Shown in pieces: positions 8,693-17,700 of a stretch of DNA of 64,000 nucleotides. Position 1 is the first letter of the stretch, and every line of letters begins with the position of its first letter. A program made the translations under genes and the position numbers. The notes beneath the pieces are model-generated. The model was not told the DNA's origin, made no database searches, and was given only the letters and a program-made list of their open reading frames with translations. This stretch comes from an uncultured Cohaesibacter sp. (GTDB lineage: Bacteria; Pseudomonadota; Alphaproteobacteria; Rhizobiales; Cohaesibacteraceae): contig NZ_OY781114.1 in assembly GCF_963676485.1 (NCBI RefSeq), forward strand, positions 2,868,501-2,932,500, given 5' to 3'.

Positions 8693-9214
8693 GGTGCTGA
8701 ACCGCTCGGCGGCTCATATTCCATTCTGAAAGGTCTGTTTTGGACGGCTATGTCTGTTTCGGTATAGTTCCTTAGCTGCACCGCGACATTTTTATTCCGA
8801 CTTATGACAAGACCCTGTGAGTTGTAAGACACAGATAACCTGAATATAGGCATCTATCCTTGCAGTGATCTAAAATGAGAGAGGGGTCTAATTCAATTGA
8901 TGTTTCGTATAATTCCTTTATCCTTTAGTCTCTTGATGTGTAAAAGGGATTTATACTGAAGTATGCCGCCTAAGAGTTGTGTCTGTATTGGATTTTTACT
9001 TTAGTTTTATTTGTAGGAAAGTCTAATGCGGGCCGCTTGGCTCCTGCGCACAAATTGCTTTGGTCCGGGTTTGTTGCGATGCAGTATCACTTGCGTCTTA
9101 GGTGTTGTTCCGGACTGTTGCGGGAAGGAAATCCTGTCTTTTCAGATGCTGTGGGTGGTCTCTTGGGCCGCATGGGAGATTGACCTTGCCGCCTCTCTCA
9201 TGCATATGAGAGCC
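8693..9214. other. Divergent intergenic region, no gene recognised
   Basis: About 520 bp between the leftward symporter operon and the rightward rluA. Base composition drops to AT-rich between about 8780 and 9010, consistent with promoters for both directions, but I could not pair convincing -35/-10 boxes. An open frame starting at 9026 runs into rluA, but its first 63 codons do not look like protein and lack a ribosome site. Confidence 0.4.
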
Positions 9215-9898
9215 ATGTCACATCCTCCCAGCCTGACCCCGCCTCTGGTCAACTATCACCCGCCGAAAGAGCCCTATCTCGAGGTGCTCTATGAAGACGC
9301 GCATTTTGTCATCATCAATAAGCCATCTGGCTTATTGAGTGTGCCGGGCAAGGCTGAAGAGCATTGGGACTGTCTGGACCATCGCGCATGGCAGCATTTT
9401 GGTGATACGCGAATCGTTCACCGGCTGGATATGGATACGTCCGGCATCATGGTGCTGGCGCGCACCGATGATTGCCATCGCAATCTGGGGCGGCAATTTG
9501 AAAAGCGCAAGGTTGCGAAGAGTTACGTAGCGCGGGTCTGGGGCACAATGGCTGAGGAGCAAGGGACGGTGGATCTGCCGTTGATCTGTGACTGGCCCAA
9601 CCGGCCCAAGCAGATGGTGTGTTTTGAACGCGGCAAGAAGGCTGTTACCGACTGGCAGGTGATTGATCGTGATGCTGTCAGCACGCTGGTGCGCTTGTTT
9701 CCCCATACGGGGCGTTCCCATCAGCTACGCGTGCATATGCTCAGCCTGGGGCATGTGATCATGGGGGATCGCTTCTATGCAGAAGGCGAGGCGCTGGAGG
9801 CCGCTGACAGGCTGATGCTGCATGCCGAAACGCTGCGCTTCATTCATCCCGACAAGGGCGAATGGATGGATTTCGTCAGTCCCTGTCCGTTCCGCTAG
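9215..9898 (+). CDS. rluA: RluA-family 23S rRNA/tRNA pseudouridine synthase
   Basis: 227 residues from ATG 9215. The family normally begins close to the motif seen here as YHPPKEPYLEVLYED, so the upstream open frame is excluded; ATGs at 9200 and 9206 are possible alternatives. The catalytic signature HRLDMDTSG (catalytic Asp72) and the opening motif NKPSGLLSVPGK identify the RluA group that isomerises U746 of 23S rRNA and U32 of some tRNAs. Length and motif spacing match the short RluA form without an S4 domain. It ends 1 bp from the opposing YaiI-family gene, so the two genes converge with no separate terminator. Confidence 0.9.
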   Translation: MSHPPSLTPPLVNYHPPKEPYLEVLYEDAHFVIINKPSGLLSVPGKAEEHWDCLDHRAWQHFGDTRIVHRLDMDTSGIMVLARTDDCHRNLGRQFEKRKVAKSYVARVWGTMAEEQGTVDLPLICDWPNRPKQMVCFERGKKAVTDWQVIDRDAVSTLVRLFPHTGRSHQLRVHMLSLGHVIMGDRFYAEGEALEAADRLMLHAETLRFIHPDKGEWMDFVSPCPFR

Positions 9899-9899
9899 A

Positions 9900-10403
9900 T
9901 CAGCTGCTTTGCCGTTTCAGCTGTTCCAGCGTTTCATGCAGGCTTGAGAGAAAGCGGGAGCGATCTGCCTTGGAAAAGGGGGGAGGGCCGCCGCCTATGT
10001 CACTGGTCTCGCGCAAATCTGCCATCAGGTTGCGCATGGCGACCGCTGAGCCGATGGAATTTTCCGTAAAGGGCTTGCCGGTGTTGCCAATGACGCTGGC
10101 GCCCTTGGCGATGCAGCGCTGGGCGAGCAGGATATCTGCGGTGACGACCACCGCGCGCGGATGAGCAATTTCGGCGATATGATCGTCGGCCACATCCGGC
10201 CCATCCTCCACCTTGACGAAAGAGATGGGCACCGCCCATTCGTCTTTGCGCGGCAGGCGCATGAACTGGTTGGCCACCAGCGTAACCGGGACGCCATGGC
10301 GTTCGGCGACCTTGTAGACTTCTTCCTTGACGGGGCAAGCATCGGCGTCGACCAGAATTTCGACAGGGCGCACGCCTTCTTGTCTCGATTGTTCTTCACT
10401 CAT
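9900..10403 (-). CDS. YaiI/YqxD family protein (UPF0178)
   Basis: 167 residues. The N-terminal DADACPVK (19-26) and the internal VVTADILLA and GASVIGNTGKPFT motifs define the YaiI/YqxD family, a PIN-like fold of unknown biochemical function. Its ATG at 10401-10403 overlaps the TGA of the upstream glycerate kinase gene by four bases, so the two are translationally coupled. The C-terminal 30 residues are basic and variable, as in relatives. Confidence 0.9.
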   Translation of the reverse strand: MSEEQSRQEGVRPVEILVDADACPVKEEVYKVAERHGVPVTLVANQFMRLPRKDEWAVPISFVKVEDGPDVADDHIAEIAHPRAVVVTADILLAQRCIAKGASVIGNTGKPFTENSIGSAVAMRNLMADLRETSDIGGGPPPFSKADRSRFLSSLHETLEQLKRQSS

Positions 10404-11698
10404 TTGTCTTTGTCCACCAGACAGATCTGAATATCGGCGACGTTGGTGCCCGTTGCGCCAATCATCAGGTGATCGCCTGCAAGCTCAAGGGCCTTGTAGC
10501 TGTCATTGTTGGCCAAAAGGGCCTGCGGTCTTTCGCCGGTCTGTCGGATACGGTGGAGCGTTTCAGCATCTACCAACCCTCCGGCACTGTCCGTTGGGCC
10601 GTCGCGGCCATCCGTGCCGCCAGACAGGAAGACCCAGTCTCCTTCAATCGGGTTGCCCTCATTGGCGGCCGCAAAGCGCAGGGCCAGTTCCTGATTGCGT
10701 CCGCCTTTGCCATCGCCTTTCAGCATGACTGTGGTTTCGCCACCCCAGATATAAACGCTCTTCTGGTCTTCAGGCGCCTTCCTTGCGGCTTCGAGCAGTT
10801 GGGGAGCGATCTCTTCCACGTCGCCCTCAAGCAGATCATCCAGAATGAGCCCTCGCCAGCCAAGGGGCAGGGACTCCAATATGGCATCAAGGCTGAGCCG
10901 GTTGGAGCCGATGAGCAGATTGGTCGTATGGGAGAAATCGATCTCTGCCTCTTCCCCTTCAACTTCCAGCGCTTCTTTGACTGATGGTGGCAATTGATCC
11001 ACCAGCCCTTTGGATTCAAACAGGGCCATCGCGTCTTTCTTGCTGCCAAGCGGTGGATTGGTGGGGGCCGAAGCGATGACGCTCAAATCATCGCCGACCA
11101 CATCGGAAAGAATGTAGCTTTGAACAGGCGCGGGAGCTGCCAATCGGCTGAGGCCGCCGCCTTTGAGCCGGGACAGGCTCTGGCGGACCAGATTTATCTC
11201 TTGGATCGCATAGCCATGAGCGAGCAGCAGCTTGTTGACCGTGATCTTGTCTTCAAGGCTGAGGCCGGGGAGCGGTGCGGGCACCAGAGCCGAGCCCCCG
11301 CCGCTGATCAATACGATGACACGATCTTCAGGGGTGGTCGTTGCGAGCAGATCTATGACTGCCTTGCCAGCCTTCAATCCATTTTCGTCAGGTACCGGAT
11401 GGCCCGCTGCAAAGCAGGTTGCGCCCTCGATGGGGGCATCATTTTCATAGTTGGTGATGACAAGGCATTCGAAAGCGGTGTCCTCGGGCAGGGCCTTGAG
11501 GCAGGTTCGCGCCATGGCACCTGCCGCTTTGCCAAGGGCAATAACCAGATAGCGCCCTTCTTGCAGAGGGGCTAGTGGGGTTTGTGCGAATGTCTTTTCC
11601 AGAGCGAGACGTGGATCTGCTGCCGCAACGCCTGCCTCAAACAGGGCGGTTGCCAGATCGCGCAATTGTTCGATGTCATTTCCGGTGTCTGTCACCAT
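10400..11698 (-). CDS. Glycerate 2-kinase, GckA/MOFRL type
   Basis: 432 residues. The N-terminal domain contains ALGKAAGAMA and the phosphate-binding ISGGGSALVPAPLPGL, and the C-terminal MOFRL domain contains GGRNQELAL and SGGTDGRDGPTDSAGG. These mark the class II glycerate kinases that convert D-glycerate to 2-phosphoglycerate and feed the lower glycolytic pathway. It overlaps the next gene by ATGA. The GH63-like hydrolase at 23.6 kb belongs to a family in which some members release glycerate from glycosylglycerates, so this kinase could serve that route, but the genes are 12 kb apart and the link is speculative. Confidence 0.9.
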   Translation of the reverse strand: MVTDTGNDIEQLRDLATALFEAGVAAADPRLALEKTFAQTPLAPLQEGRYLVIALGKAAGAMARTCLKALPEDTAFECLVITNYENDAPIEGATCFAAGHPVPDENGLKAGKAVIDLLATTTPEDRVIVLISGGGSALVPAPLPGLSLEDKITVNKLLLAHGYAIQEINLVRQSLSRLKGGGLSRLAAPAPVQSYILSDVVGDDLSVIASAPTNPPLGSKKDAMALFESKGLVDQLPPSVKEALEVEGEEAEIDFSHTTNLLIGSNRLSLDAILESLPLGWRGLILDDLLEGDVEEIAPQLLEAARKAPEDQKSVYIWGGETTVMLKGDGKGGRNQELALRFAAANEGNPIEGDWVFLSGGTDGRDGPTDSAGGLVDAETLHRIRQTGERPQALLANNDSYKALELAGDHLMIGATGTNVADIQICLVDKDK

Positions 11699-11873
11699 CG
11701 CCTCCCGCGTTTGTTTGGTATGACTATAGGGGGGCTGTAGGCAAAGGACCAGTCATGTCTCTGTCTTGTAGTGGAGCGAGTGGTTGCTTGTGAAAAAGCA
11801 TGCCCGGTCTATCTGGTGGCTGTCTTGCTTTGTCTTGTATCTTGTTGTGGGGAGGTGGAAGAAGCGTTTGCCC

Positions 11874-11915
11874 AAAAAAAGATGCCCTGTCCCAGACGAG
11901 TCGGGGACAAGGCAT
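11874..11915 (-). terminator. Rho-independent terminator of the candidate small RNA
   Basis: Arms at 11882-11893 (ATGCCCTGTCCC) and 11904-11915 (GGGACAAGGCAT) pair over 12 positions with one mismatch and a 10-nt loop. On the minus strand they are followed directly by C and seven Ts (11880-11874). The orientation fits only a minus-strand transcript coming from above 11915, and no protein gene lies there. Confidence 0.85.
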
Positions 11916-12022
11916 GATTGCCACTTGGGCGGGGGGTCAAATCTCATGCAAAATCGGGGAGGAGGCAGCATGAGACTAGAGGGGGCCCCCGTCGCAAATG
12001 ACCTCGCCTCTTTGCAGAGGCT
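11874..12022 (-). ncRNA. Candidate small RNA with CCUCCUCCC hairpin loop (ar14/cuckoo-like)
   Basis: Read on the minus strand this stretch holds, in order, a perfect hairpin GCCTCT-GCAA-AGAGGC (12021-12006), a GGGGGCCCCC palindrome (11981-11990), a perfect 8-bp stem TCTCATGC/GCATGAGA (11975-11942) whose 18-nt loop contains CCTCCTCCCC (11965-11956), a C-rich single strand, and a rho-independent terminator with seven Us. There is no credible protein frame. Alphaproteobacterial ar14/CcsR 'cuckoo' RNAs are known for exactly this CCUCCUCCC anti-Shine-Dalgarno motif displayed in hairpin loops. The 5' end is a guess; a CTTGAT box at 12043-12048 could be part of a promoter. Confidence 0.65.
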
Positions 12023-12479
12023 TCGTTGGCTCACTTACAAGGATCAAGTTACGACTTTCGTCTTATTCGTAAAAGAGGTTTTATCGCCTATCAGCTTTGA
12101 TGGAGCCGCATGGCTAGGCGTTAAACTGCGGAATTTGTTAGATATTTTTACGTATTTTGGTTGTTTCTGTGGTCGTAGAAGGTCATGGCGTCCCATTCGC
12201 GCGGGTTTGGATGGATGCGCGGCTCGGAGTTTCCAAGATTCTGGAAAATCTTCAGGGCGAGGGAAAAAGGGTTGAAGCTTTTTTCGAACATGGGTTTCAC
12301 TTTCTCGTCATCATGCGTGGGCGTATATTTATGTGTCTTGAAGCTTATTTCTGCGGTTTTCCGCGGATTTTGAAGAGCCAAGTTTGCGACCCGTTTATGC
12401 GTTATATGCATGTCTTCAAATTTAATGATGCAAACATGTGAGGTTTAGGGGCGCTGACAAGGAGCATAAACCGTGGTAT
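12023..12479. other. Intergenic region, no gene supported
   Basis: About 455 bp between the small RNA and the SOS box of imuA. A 94-codon frame on the plus strand (12157-12441) and shorter frames on both strands resemble no family, lack ribosome sites and have erratic composition. I see no clear feature here apart from upstream sequence for the small RNA. Confidence 0.4.
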
Positions 12480-12494
12480 GTTCCCTCTATGTTC
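12480..12494 (+). promoter_or_regulatory. SOS box (LexA operator) of imuA-imuB-dnaE2
   Basis: GTTC-CCTCTAT-GTTC at 12480-12494 is an exact match to the alphaproteobacterial LexA consensus GTTC-N7-GTTC. It lies 16 bp upstream of the imuA ATG and overlaps the alternative upstream ATG at 12478, which argues for the later start. This places the mutasome operon under SOS control. Confidence 0.9.
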
Positions 12495-12510
12495 TTTCTT
12501 GGAGTGTGTC

Positions 12511-13179
12511 ATGTATGAGCGGTTTGATGAAGCCTTTCCTCTGAGGGGCGGGCGGGCACATGAGGTGACCGGGCAAGGCGCTGCAGTCTTTGCCGCAATT
12601 GCCTGTGGCGTTGGTGTGCGGCTGGATAAGCGGCCAGCTATGTGGCTGGTTGAAGAATGGCGGGCTGAGGGGCTTAATCCAGATGGCCTGGCGTTGTTTT
12701 GTGATCCGCGTCATGTGCTTTTGGTGCGGGTGCCGGATCAAAAGGCAATGCTGGCGTCTGCCGAAGAGGCCCTGCGGTCTGGCGCTGTTTCGACGGTGGT
12801 GGCCGAGGTGCCGCGAGAACTGACCTTCACGGCGGGGCGACGCCTGCAGTTGGCTGCAGAGGAAGGCAAGGCGACTGGCATTTTGAGTATCAACGAGGGA
12901 ATGGGCAATAATGCAGCTGAAAGCCGGTGGCATTGTACACCGCTTTTCTCCCCGAAATTCCGGCAAAATCAGGTTGCTATGCAGTCCCATCAGACTCCTG
13001 ACTCGACTCTTCAGCGCTGGCAGCTTATAAAGAACAAATCAGGAACATTAGGGTGTTGGGATCTTGTTTGGGATGCAGAGACGCGTCGTGTCATTGTGGT
13101 TTCCGAGGCTGGCGAGCGATCGCATTCTGCGGCGCGCGGTGGTGGCGACGCCTTTTGCCCTCATGTTGCAGCAGAGTAA
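12511..13179 (+). CDS. imuA: ImuA, SulA/RecA-like mutasome protein
   Basis: 222 residues from ATG 12511, preceded by TTGGAG at 6 bp; the in-frame ATG at 12478 falls in the SOS box. The sequence resembles ImuA: an N-terminal AHEVTGQGAAVFAAI stretch, the WLVEEW..GLNPDGL passage and a RecA-fold-like core ending in VVSEAG. It is always encoded before imuB and dnaE2 and is needed for damage-induced mutagenesis in alphaproteobacteria. The gene overlaps imuB by about 107 bp in another frame, a larger overlap than usual, so the two are tightly coupled. Confidence 0.88.
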   Translation: MYERFDEAFPLRGGRAHEVTGQGAAVFAAIACGVGVRLDKRPAMWLVEEWRAEGLNPDGLALFCDPRHVLLVRVPDQKAMLASAEEALRSGAVSTVVAEVPRELTFTAGRRLQLAAEEGKATGILSINEGMGNNAAESRWHCTPLFSPKFRQNQVAMQSHQTPDSTLQRWQLIKNKSGTLGCWDLVWDAETRRVIVVSEAGERSHSAARGGGDAFCPHVAAE

Positions 13180-14788
13180 TGCCGAGCGGCTCTATTGCCT
13201 TAATGAGAGCGCCGAGCAGGAAGGGCTGCAGCGTGGTATGGGGCTTGCCGATGCGCGCGCCCTGTGTCCGTCCTTGCAGACCATGCCAGCGGATCGTGAG
13301 GCGGATTCGCATTTCCTGCAATTGCTGGCACGCTGGGCTGGACGCTTCTGCCCCTGGGTGGGGCTGGATGGTGATGATGGCCTGTTGCTGGATGTGACGG
13401 GCTCTACCCATCTGTTCGGTGGTGAGCTGGCGCTCCTGGAGAGCATCGAGGAGCGCTTGGCGCGGGGTGGCCTTTTCGTGCAGCAGGGGCTCGCGGATAC
13501 GCGGGGCGCTGCTTGGGCGTTGGCCCATTATGGCGGCTGGGCACCCAATGAAGCCGGAGGGCATGCTGTTGGCGCGCGCGCCTCTGGCATAAGCGGGACG
13601 GGGCATGAAAACAGTCCTTCCGGTCTTGCTGCGCGGCTGGCTCTGCCGGGCAAGGCTCTGGATGCTATCGGGCCATTTCCTGTTGCCGCATTGCGGCTGG
13701 AAGAAAAGATCTGCACGGGGTTGATGCGCCTTGGCGTGCGCACCATTGAGGCACTTTATGCCCTGCCACGGGCGACGGTCACCCGACGCTTCGGGCTGGA
13801 GCCGTTAAAGCGGCTTGATCAGGCGCTGGGGCACAGGGAAGAAGCGATCTCTCCCCTGTCCGAAGCGCCACATTATGGGGTCCGGATGAGCCTGCCCGAG
13901 CCGATCGGGCTTTCTGATGATGTCATGGCGGTGACCGCCAAGTTGCTGGACCGGCTTTGCGACAAGCTGGACCGGCAAGGTGCGGGAGCGCGGGTGTTGC
14001 AACTGACCATGCGGCGCATGGATATGGAAGCCAGTCAGGTGGAGTTGCGGTTGGCCCGACCGATGCGGGAAGGCGCACGGATTCTGCCTCTGTTCGAGCG
14101 CAGCATAGGCGAGGTGGATGCCGGTTTCGGGATCGATATGGTGCGTCTTGAAGCAACCGTTGTGGAGCCCATGGCGGATGACCAGATGGCAAGTGTGGTG
14201 CTGAGCAATGGAGGCAGCGAGGCCAATCCCGAAGCTGCGTCGCGGGCAGAGGATCATGGGCTGGATGATCTGATCTCCCGGCTTGGCAGCCGCATAGGGC
14301 TTGAAAATATCCAGCGCTTTGTTCCTGCCGATAGCCACATTCCGGAGCGCAGTTTCTCCTTGCAGCCTGCCGCATGGACCAAGGCTGTAGCGATGTGGCC
14401 GGGGCTTGGCGGCAAGAGGAGGCATGATCAGAAAGCGCGTGAAGAGAGAGCATTGTGCGAAGGGACCGGCGGCCCCCGTTCACCGCGCCCTTTGCGTCTG
14501 TTTCCGCCAGAGCCCATTGTCTTGCCGCTTTCTCTGGAGCCCGATCCTGTGCGCCGTGAGCCGCCTGCGCATTTTCGCTGGCGGCGGATGCAGCTGTCGG
14601 TGGCCTATGCGCGCGGGCCGGAGCGGATCGCGCCTGAATGGTGGTGGGAGGATCCTGCATGGCGATCCGGCATTCGGGACTATTGGTGGGTGGAGACACG
14701 GCAGGGCTGGCGGCTTTGGCTGTTCCATACGCCACAAAACCGTCTGACTCATCTTTCCAGCTGGTTCGTGCAGGGTGAATTTGCATGA
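13073..14788 (+). CDS. imuB: ImuB, inactive Y-family polymerase-like mutasome hub
   Basis: 571 residues from ATG 13073 (a TTG nine bases earlier is possible). The N-terminus RRVVSLWFPRLASDRI replaces the DxDxFxAxVE catalytic motif of true Y-family polymerases, as in known ImuB proteins, which are catalytically dead and bridge the beta clamp, ImuA and DnaE2. The palm/finger and little-finger parts can be followed (ARWAGRFCPWVGLDGDDGLLLD; GVRTIEALYALPRATVTRRFG). A C-terminal W-rich segment (RDYWWVETRQGWRLWLF) is typical. Its TGA overlaps the dnaE2 ATG by four bases. Confidence 0.92.
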   Translation: MQRRVVSLWFPRLASDRILRRAVVATPFALMLQQSNAERLYCLNESAEQEGLQRGMGLADARALCPSLQTMPADREADSHFLQLLARWAGRFCPWVGLDGDDGLLLDVTGSTHLFGGELALLESIEERLARGGLFVQQGLADTRGAAWALAHYGGWAPNEAGGHAVGARASGISGTGHENSPSGLAARLALPGKALDAIGPFPVAALRLEEKICTGLMRLGVRTIEALYALPRATVTRRFGLEPLKRLDQALGHREEAISPLSEAPHYGVRMSLPEPIGLSDDVMAVTAKLLDRLCDKLDRQGAGARVLQLTMRRMDMEASQVELRLARPMREGARILPLFERSIGEVDAGFGIDMVRLEATVVEPMADDQMASVVLSNGGSEANPEAASRAEDHGLDDLISRLGSRIGLENIQRFVPADSHIPERSFSLQPAAWTKAVAMWPGLGGKRRHDQKAREERALCEGTGGPRSPRPLRLFPPEPIVLPLSLEPDPVRREPPAHFRWRRMQLSVAYARGPERIAPEWWWEDPAWRSGIRDYWWVETRQGWRLWLFHTPQNRLTHLSSWFVQGEFA

Positions 14789-17700
14789 TAAGCGGACCTT
14801 CTCGTGCGCAAGGCGCAGCGACGCCGCCAGCAAAGGGGCCGACGTCGAATGCCGGTGCTGTGTCGCCTGAGCAATTGGCCTTGATGCGTCCTGCCGCTTA
14901 TGCGGAATTGTGCGTGGCTTCCAATTTTACCTTTCTCACAGGCGCGTCCCATCCGGAAGAGCTGGTCATCCGGGCCGCAGAGCTTGGGTTGGATGCAATT
15001 GCGATCACGGACCGGAATTCTCTGGCTGGTGTGGTGCGGGCCTATTCCGCGCTCAAGGAACTAAAGCGGCAGATCGAGGAACAGGAAGACACACAGCTGG
15101 AAGCGATCAAGCTGCGCTCCAGCCAGCCGACCGACCCTTCCAGCCGCCAGCCGCGCGAGGCAGAAAGTACGGCAGACTTATCGACCGCCGCGGTGGCAAA
15201 GTTGCCTCGCCTCATTGTCGGGGCGCGTCTGGTACTCACCGACAGTTCACTTGATTGGGTGGCGCTGCCTACGGATCGGGCCGCTTATCAGGGGCTGACG
15301 CGGCTTCTGACCCTTGGCAAAAGGCGGGCCACCAAAGGGGAGTGCCTCCTTCATTTTTCAGATCTGCTGCAGGCTGGATCGGGGATGATGCTGATTGCCC
15401 TGCCGCAGGCGGGGCTGGACCATCCCGATGTCGAGGCGCAGATCAGGCAGGCGGTGGCCCAGTTTCCCGGGAGTGTTTTTCTGGGGGCTGCTCCTGCCTA
15501 TAATGGCTCGGACCAGGCATGGTTTGATGCCTGTGCTGCCCTTGCCTATCGGTTGGCTGCGCCCATGGTGGCTTTGGGGGATGTGTTGATGCACCACGGA
15601 CGGCGGCGACAGCTGGCTGATGTTTTGACCTGCTTGCGCGAGCATATCACCATCGACGATATCGGCTCCCGCGCCCTGCCCAATGCGGAACGGCGCCTCA
15701 AGGGAGCGGCGGATATGGTGCGGCTTTATCGGCGGCATCCGGCTGCCATCCGGCGGGCTTCAGAGATCGCCATGCGCTGTACTTTTACCCTTAGTGAGTT
15801 GAGCTACCAATATCCCGACGAGGTGTCAGGCCAAGAGAGCCCGCAGGCGCGGCTTGAGCGGCTGACCAATGAGGGGCTTGCCCGGCGCTATCCGCAAGGG
15901 GTGCCGGAGAAATCCCGCTCTCTGGCCGACAAGGAACTGGCGCTTGTCGGCAAGCTGGGATTTGCGGCCTATTTCCTTACGGTCCATGACATCGTGGCCT
16001 TTGCGCGCAGCAAGGATATTCTTTGTCAGGGGCGCGGTTCAGCTGCCAATTCGATCCTCTGTTTTGCCCTTGGCATCACCGATGTGGCTCCCGAAACCAT
16101 CACCATGGTGTTTGAGCGCTTTGTCTCGGAGCATCGCGGCGAGCCGCCCGATATTGATGTGGATTTCGAGCATGAACGGCGCGAAGAGGTGATCCAGCAT
16201 ATCTACAAGCGTTATGGCCGCCATCGTGCCGGTCTCTGCGCGACGGTGATTCATTTTCGCACGCGCTCGGCCATTCGCGAGGTGGGCAAGGTGATGGGGC
16301 TTTCCCAGGATGTGACAGCTGCACTTTCCGGCCAGATCTGGGGCTGGTCGAGCGATGGGGTGGACATGAAGCGCATGCGCGAGTTGGGGCTGGACCCGAG
16401 CGACCGGCGGCTGATGCAGACCATCGCCCTGATTGCCGAGATCATCGGCTTCCCGCGCCATCTCTCCCAACATGTGGGGGGATTTATCATCACGCGTGGG
16501 CGGTTGGACGAGCTGTGTCCCATCGAGAATGCGGCTATGGAAGACCGCACCATCATCGAGTGGGACAAGGATGATATCGATGCGCTGGGCATTCTCAAGG
16601 TGGATATCCTGAGCCTTGGCATGCTGACCTGCATTCGCAAGAGTTTTGACCTGCTCAAGGAGCATGAAGGTCTCAGTCATACCATCGGTTCGGTGCCGCA
16701 GGAGGACGGGGCGACCTACGATATGCTGTGCGTGGCCGATGCGATTGGGGTGTTTCAGGTGGAGAGCCGGGCACAGATGAATTTCCTGCCCCGTATGCGT
16801 CCGCGCACCTTCTATGATCTGGTGGTTGAGGTGGCCATCGTGCGGCCCGGTCCCATTCAGGGGGGCATGGTGCATCCCTATATCAACCGGCGGCAGGGGC
16901 GCGAGAAGGTCTGGTTTCCTTCCCGGGACTTGGAGGCGGTGCTGGGCAAGACGCTCGGGGTGCCACTGTTTCAGGAACAGGCGATGCAGATTGCCGTGGT
17001 GGCTGCCGGTTTCAGCCCCGAGGAGGCCGACCGGTTGCGGCGGTCGCTGGCGACGTTCCGGCGGATGGGTACCATTCACAGCTTCAAGGAACGCTTTGTC
17101 GGCGGTATGTTGGAAAGGGGCTATGAGAAGGACTTTGCCGAGCGCTGCTTTGCCCAGATCGAGGGCTTCGGCGAATATGGCTTTCCCGAAAGCCATGCTG
17201 CGGCCTTTGCCATGCTGGCTTATGTGTCGGCATGGCTCAAATGTCATCATCCGGCGGTTTTTGCCTGCGCTCTGCTCAATTCCCAGCCGATGGGCTTTTA
17301 TGCTCCCGCGCAGATCGTGCGGGATGCACGCGAGCATGGCATCGAGATCCGGCCCATTTGCGTCAATAACAGCGCCTGGGACAATCGGTTGGAGCGGCGC
17401 CTTGACGGGGCGCTGGCCATCCGGCTCGGGTTTCGCCAGATCAAGGGGTTTTCCGCCGAGGATGCCGACTGGATCGTGGCAGCGCGGGGCAATGGCTATC
17501 CTGATCCGCAAAGCGTGTGGCAGCGGGCGGGCCTCAAAGGCGGGGCGATGGAGCGGTTGGCCGAGGCAGATGCCTTTGTCAGCATGGAGATGGGGCGGCG
17601 CGAGGCGCTCTGGCAGGTCAAGGCGCTGTCCGGCCTCAAACCGCTGCCGCTATTCAACGATCCGATTGATGGCGAGTGCATCAACGAGCCCTCGGTGACC

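Noticed and set aside
9026-9214. N-terminal extension of rluA
   Set aside because: Homologues begin close to the YHPPKEP motif, and the extension is Trp/Cys-rich non-protein text without a ribosome site.
11753-12034. Minus-strand frames across the small RNA region
   Set aside because: No protein-like sequence or ribosome site, and they run through the terminator hairpin; the stretch is better explained as a structured RNA.
12157-12441. A 94-codon plus-strand frame before imuA
   Set aside because: No family resemblance, no ribosome site and irregular composition; treated as intergenic.
16039-17511. A 490-codon minus-strand frame
   Set aside because: Antisense to dnaE2, whose polymerase motifs are unbroken across the same stretch.
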